From Methylococcaceae bacterium (lineage in GTDB: Bacteria; Pseudomonadota; Gammaproteobacteria; Methylococcales; Methylomonadaceae), in the NCBI GenBank assembly GCA_009925045.1, contig RFQK01000060.1, forward strand, positions 1-8,100: 8,100 bases of DNA, in the 5' to 3' direction. Of the stretch, positions 5,928-8,100 are shown piece by piece. Position 1 is the first letter of the stretch. Each line of letters opens with the position of its first letter. The notes below the pieces were generated by a model that saw only the letters and a list, made by a program, of their open reading frames with translations, had not been told where the DNA came from and did not search any database. The translations under genes were made by a program, and so were the position numbers.

Positions 5928-6170
5928 ATGTCTAAAGCCCAAAACCTGCAGGATAATTTTTTGAATGCACTCAGAAAAGAGCACACGCCTGTCTCCATCT
6001 TTCTTGTCAACGGCATTAAACTGCAAGGCCGTGTTGACTCTTTTGACCAGTATGTGGTCATGTTAAAAAACACCGTCAATCAAATGGTTTACAAACATGC
6101 GATCTCCACCATTGTGCCGGGTAAAAACGTCACGATGAGTCGCGAATCGGATACTACTGAAGCCAACTGA
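5928..6170 (+). CDS. hfq: RNA chaperone Hfq
   Basis: Hfq is the hexameric Sm-like protein that pairs small RNAs with mRNAs. The 80 residues hold both Sm motifs: the N-terminal helix [15 protein letters not shown], Sm1 [25 protein letters not shown] and Sm2 YKHAIST. Gln8, Asp9 and Lys31, with the YKHAIST loop, keep the proximal uridine-binding face. Compared with E. coli the rim reads RKEH instead of RRER (residues 16-19), and the distal-face position 25 is Phe instead of Tyr. The C-terminal tail is short (ends about 16 residues after the Sm core; E. coli Hfq is 102 aa) and Ser/Thr/acidic. The start has a strong AAGGAG site. hflX begins 10 bp downstream, so the two share a transcript. The usual upstream miaA is replaced here by ettA. 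Confidence 0.97.
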   Translation: MSKAQNLQDNFLNALRKEHTPVSIFLVNGIKLQGRVDSFDQYVVMLKNTVNQMVYKHAISTIVPGKNVTMSRESDTTEAN

Positions 6171-6172
6171 GG
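6169..6172 (+). promoter_or_regulatory. Shine-Dalgarno supporting the TTG start of hflX
   Basis: GAGG begins inside the hfq stop codon (TGA at 6168-6170) and lies 8 bases before TTG 6181. Together with the family N-terminus (MFERPDAGERA, much like E. coli MFDRYDAGEQA), this fixes the rare TTG start and suggests coupling of hflX translation to termination of hfq. Confidence 0.65.
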
Positions 6173-6180
6173 TCTAACGG

Positions 6181-7443
6181 TTGTTTGAACGCCCTGACGC
6201 GGGTGAGCGAGCGATACTCGTTCACCTGAACCTGCAGTACGATCAAGAAGATCTTGACGAACTCAAAGAACTGACTAAATCAGCCGGTGCAGAACCAGTG
6301 TTTGTGGTGACAGGTAGCCGACACCGTCCAGATCCCAAACATTTTGTAGGGCTTGGCAAACTGGATGAGATTCGTGAGGCGATTGCTGAACACGAAGCCA
6401 ATATCGTCATCTTCAATCATCCTTTATCCCCGAGTCAGGAACGGAATATCGAAAAAGCCTTATCAATCCGCGTCGTCGATCGCAATGGATTGATATTAGA
6501 TATTTTCGCGCAACGCGCTCAAACTTTTGAAGGTAAACTTCAGGTCGAATTGGCCCAGCTCAAACATTTATCAACCCGCTTGATTCGTGGCTGGACTCAC
6601 TTAGAACGCCAAAAAGGTGGTATCGGCTTAAGAGGCCCCGGGGAAACTCAGTTAGAAACCGACCGTCGCTTACTAGCAGTACGCATTAAACAGATCCAAC
6701 AACGTCTGGATAAAGTCCAAAAGCAACGTCATCAAGGTCGTAGCAAACGCAAGAAAGCCGAAGTCCCTACCGTTTCTCTGGTGGGTTACACCAATGCTGG
6801 CAAATCAACGCTCTTCAATACCCTGACCGGCGCTGAAATTTATGCCGCTAATCAATTGTTTGCGACCTTAGACCCGACCTTAAGACAACTTAATTTAGAG
6901 AATGGCAATAGCCTGATTCTTGCCGATACGGTGGGTTTTATTCGCCATTTACCCCACGAACTGGTCGCCGCTTTTCGCTCGACACTACAAGAGGCCAGTG
7001 AAGCTGATCTTTTGCTCCATGTGATTGATGCTGCCGCTAACGACCGTGATGACACTATTTTTCAGGTTAATCAGGTTCTTAAAGATATTGAAGCCGATAA
7101 AGTTCCGCAATTACGGGTCTATAACAAAATCGATTTATTAGAGCACGTTGAACCTCATATAGATTACGGTGACGATGGCAAACCCATAGCAGTCTGGTTA
7201 TCTGCTCAACAGCAATTAGGCTGTGATTTATTACATCAGGCCCTGGCGGAGTTGTTTGCTGAAAGCAAGGTCCGCAGACAATGTCTTTTGCAACCGAGTC
7301 AACTTGGAATTAAAGCCAAGTTATTCAATTACGTGCATATCATTTCTGAAGAATTTGATGCTGATGGCAACACCCACCTTGTATTTGAAATCGATCAAAA
7401 AAATCTCGGACTCATCAAAAATATCGAGACTGAAGCCGCTTAA
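6181..7443 (+). CDS. hflX: Ribosome-associated GTPase HflX
   Basis: HflX is a translational GTPase-family protein that binds the 50S subunit and splits stalled or stress-damaged ribosomes. The 420-residue product (E. coli 426) has the N-terminal nucleotide-binding region with GSRHRPDPKHFVGLGK and DRNGLILDIFAQRA. A glycine-rich linker, GGIGLRGPGETQLETDRR, and a basic coiled-coil helix (about 170-195, RIKQIQQRLDKVQKQR then a Lys/Arg run) follow. The G domain has G1 GYTNAGKST (202-210), G3 DTVGF (249-253), G4 NKID (315-318) and a G5-like SAQ near 341. All GTPase motifs are intact. The start is TTG, supported by the ribosome site and by the conserved N-terminus. It follows hfq by 10 bp and precedes hflK by 100 bp, the order known from E. 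coli. Confidence 0.96.
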   Translation: MFERPDAGERAILVHLNLQYDQEDLDELKELTKSAGAEPVFVVTGSRHRPDPKHFVGLGKLDEIREAIAEHEANIVIFNHPLSPSQERNIEKALSIRVVDRNGLILDIFAQRAQTFEGKLQVELAQLKHLSTRLIRGWTHLERQKGGIGLRGPGETQLETDRRLLAVRIKQIQQRLDKVQKQRHQGRSKRKKAEVPTVSLVGYTNAGKSTLFNTLTGAEIYAANQLFATLDPTLRQLNLENGNSLILADTVGFIRHLPHELVAAFRSTLQEASEADLLLHVIDAAANDRDDTIFQVNQVLKDIEADKVPQLRVYNKIDLLEHVEPHIDYGDDGKPIAVWLSAQQQLGCDLLHQALAELFAESKVRRQCLLQPSQLGIKAKLFNYVHIISEEFDADGNTHLVFEIDQKNLGLIKNIETEAA

Positions 7444-7470
7444 AACATTGCTAAAAGCGCCGAGTATTTC

Positions 7471-7498
7471 TTCAGTCAGCCCTAATTTACGGTAGAAT
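7471..7498 (+). promoter_or_regulatory. Candidate internal promoter upstream of hflK
   Basis: TAGAAT (7493-7498) matches the -10 box at 5 of 6 bases. TTCAGT (7471-7476), 16 bases upstream, is a poor -35 with 3 of 6. It falls in the 100-bp hflX-hflK gap, which is longer than the other gaps in this cluster, so a secondary promoter for hflKC is plausible. No terminator hairpin is evident in the gap. Confidence 0.35.
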
Positions 7499-7543
7499 AT
7501 TGCCTTATTAACCGAACACCAACAGCCTTTGGAGTATGCCTGT

Positions 7544-8100
7544 ATGTCTTGGAATGAGCCCGGTGGAGACAAGAAAGACCCTTGGAGTGGTCGTAATAAC
7601 GAAAACGGCCCACCCGACCTAGACGACGTCTTTCGTTCTCTACAGGAAAAGCTTTCCGGTTTATTCGGTGGTCCCTCTGGGGGTGAACCGCGTAAAAACC
7701 CATTACCTACCCAAGGTAAAGGTTTCGGCATTCTGCTGGTTGGAGGCGCTGTTTTATGGAGCTTAAGTGGCTTTTATATCATCGATGAAGGTACTCGGGG
7801 CGTAGTGACCCGTCTGGGCGCTTATGCAAATACTGCCCAACCCGGCCTGAACTGGCATATCCCTGCCCCCGTTGAACAAGTGCAGATCATCAATGTTGAG
7901 CAACAACGCTTTATCGAAGTGGGTTATCGTTCCGGCGGTGGCCAAGCGATGGGATCGGTTCCTAAAGAAGCCATGATGCTGACTAAAGATGAAAACATTG
8001 TCGATGTGCGACTGGCCGTTCAGTATCAAGTCAAAGATGCTAAAGACTACGCCTTTAACGTTCTCGACCCTGCCTCGACTTTGAAACAAGTCACCGAAAG
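7544..8100 (+). CDS. hflK: FtsH protease modulator HflK (5' part, cut by window end)
   Basis: HflK forms with HflC a large membrane complex of the SPFH/prohibitin family that encloses and restrains the FtsH protease. From ATG 7544 the frame is open to the window edge, giving 185 full codons; the rest lies outside. The protein starts MSWNEPGGDKKDPW, a typical HflK opening, followed by a Gly/Pro/Asn-rich cytoplasmic segment (residues 1-58) with a DLDDVFRSLQEKL helix. One membrane segment follows (about 61-80, GFGILLVGGAVLWSLSGFYII). The SPFH domain begins with DEGTRGVVTRLGAY and PGLNWHIPAPVE, then MLTKDENIVDVRLAVQYQVKD. GGAG (7531-7534), 9 bases before the ATG, supports this start. hflC is expected just downstream of the window. 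No damage is seen in the visible part. Confidence 0.95.
   Translation, partial: MSWNEPGGDKKDPWSGRNNENGPPDLDDVFRSLQEKLSGLFGGPSGGEPRKNPLPTQGKGFGILLVGGAVLWSLSGFYIIDEGTRGVVTRLGAYANTAQPGLNWHIPAPVEQVQIINVEQQRFIEVGYRSGGGQAMGSVPKEAMMLTKDENIVDVRLAVQYQVKDAKDYAFNVLDPASTLKQVTE

Noticed and set aside
7321..7731. Minus-strand open frame of 136 codons spanning the hflX end and hflK start
   Set aside because: It lies antisense to conserved HflX and HflK coding sequence and its composition (Pro/Ser/Gly-rich runs) mirrors the HflK linker.
1..8100. CRISPR array, prophage, insertion sequence or toxin-antitoxin module
   Set aside because: No regularly spaced repeats, transposase or integrase motifs, or small paired toxin/antitoxin frames were seen; nearly all bases belong to housekeeping genes.

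Overview
The window looks like a stretch of gammaproteobacterial core chromosome of moderate GC. The evidence is bacterial cell-envelope genes of the outer-membrane type (class A penicillin-binding protein tail, LolA, an outer-membrane-type lipoprotein), a gammaproteobacterial EttA whose residue numbering matches E. coli, and an hfq-hflX-hflK cluster in the order known from E. coli. An affiliation with methylotroph or sulfur-oxidiser-like Gammaproteobacteria such as Methylophaga is only an impression from the protein sequences. I see no transposase, integrase, CRISPR array, phage gene or defence gene.

Layout. Positions 1-1032 (+) carry the end of a PBP1b-type peptidoglycan synthase gene followed closely by lolA, the periplasmic lipoprotein carrier. 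Positions 1029-4002 (-) form a very compact five-gene unit. In its order of transcription it is a TatD-family hydrolase, a TcdA-type t6A dehydratase, a small unknown protein, a SAM-dependent methyltransferase that is broken by an internal deletion with frameshift, and a small lipoprotein. Adjacent members overlap or nearly abut, and the last gene meets lolA tail to tail with the stop codons interlocked. A 74-bp divergent promoter region (4003-4076) separates this unit from ettA (+). Positions 5742-5927 are non-coding and unusually structured: a terminator-like hairpin, then an 88-nt segment that can fold into a four-way, cloverleaf-like shape, then an A-rich leader. hfq, hflX and the first 185 codons of hflK follow (+) up to the window edge.

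How the genes fit together. Most products are housekeeping: cell-wall synthesis and lipoprotein traffic, tRNA modification, ribosome throttling by an ABC-F ATPase, RNA-chaperone regulation (Hfq), ribosome rescue (HflX) and control of membrane proteolysis (HflK, partner of HflC and FtsH). The points most worth a second look are the structured ettA-hfq intergenic RNA, five back-to-back AAN triplets fused to the hfq Shine-Dalgarno sequence (the kind of site Hfq itself binds), the overlapping -10 boxes of the divergent ettA/tatD promoters, and the decayed methyltransferase. No clearly new multi-gene system is visible.
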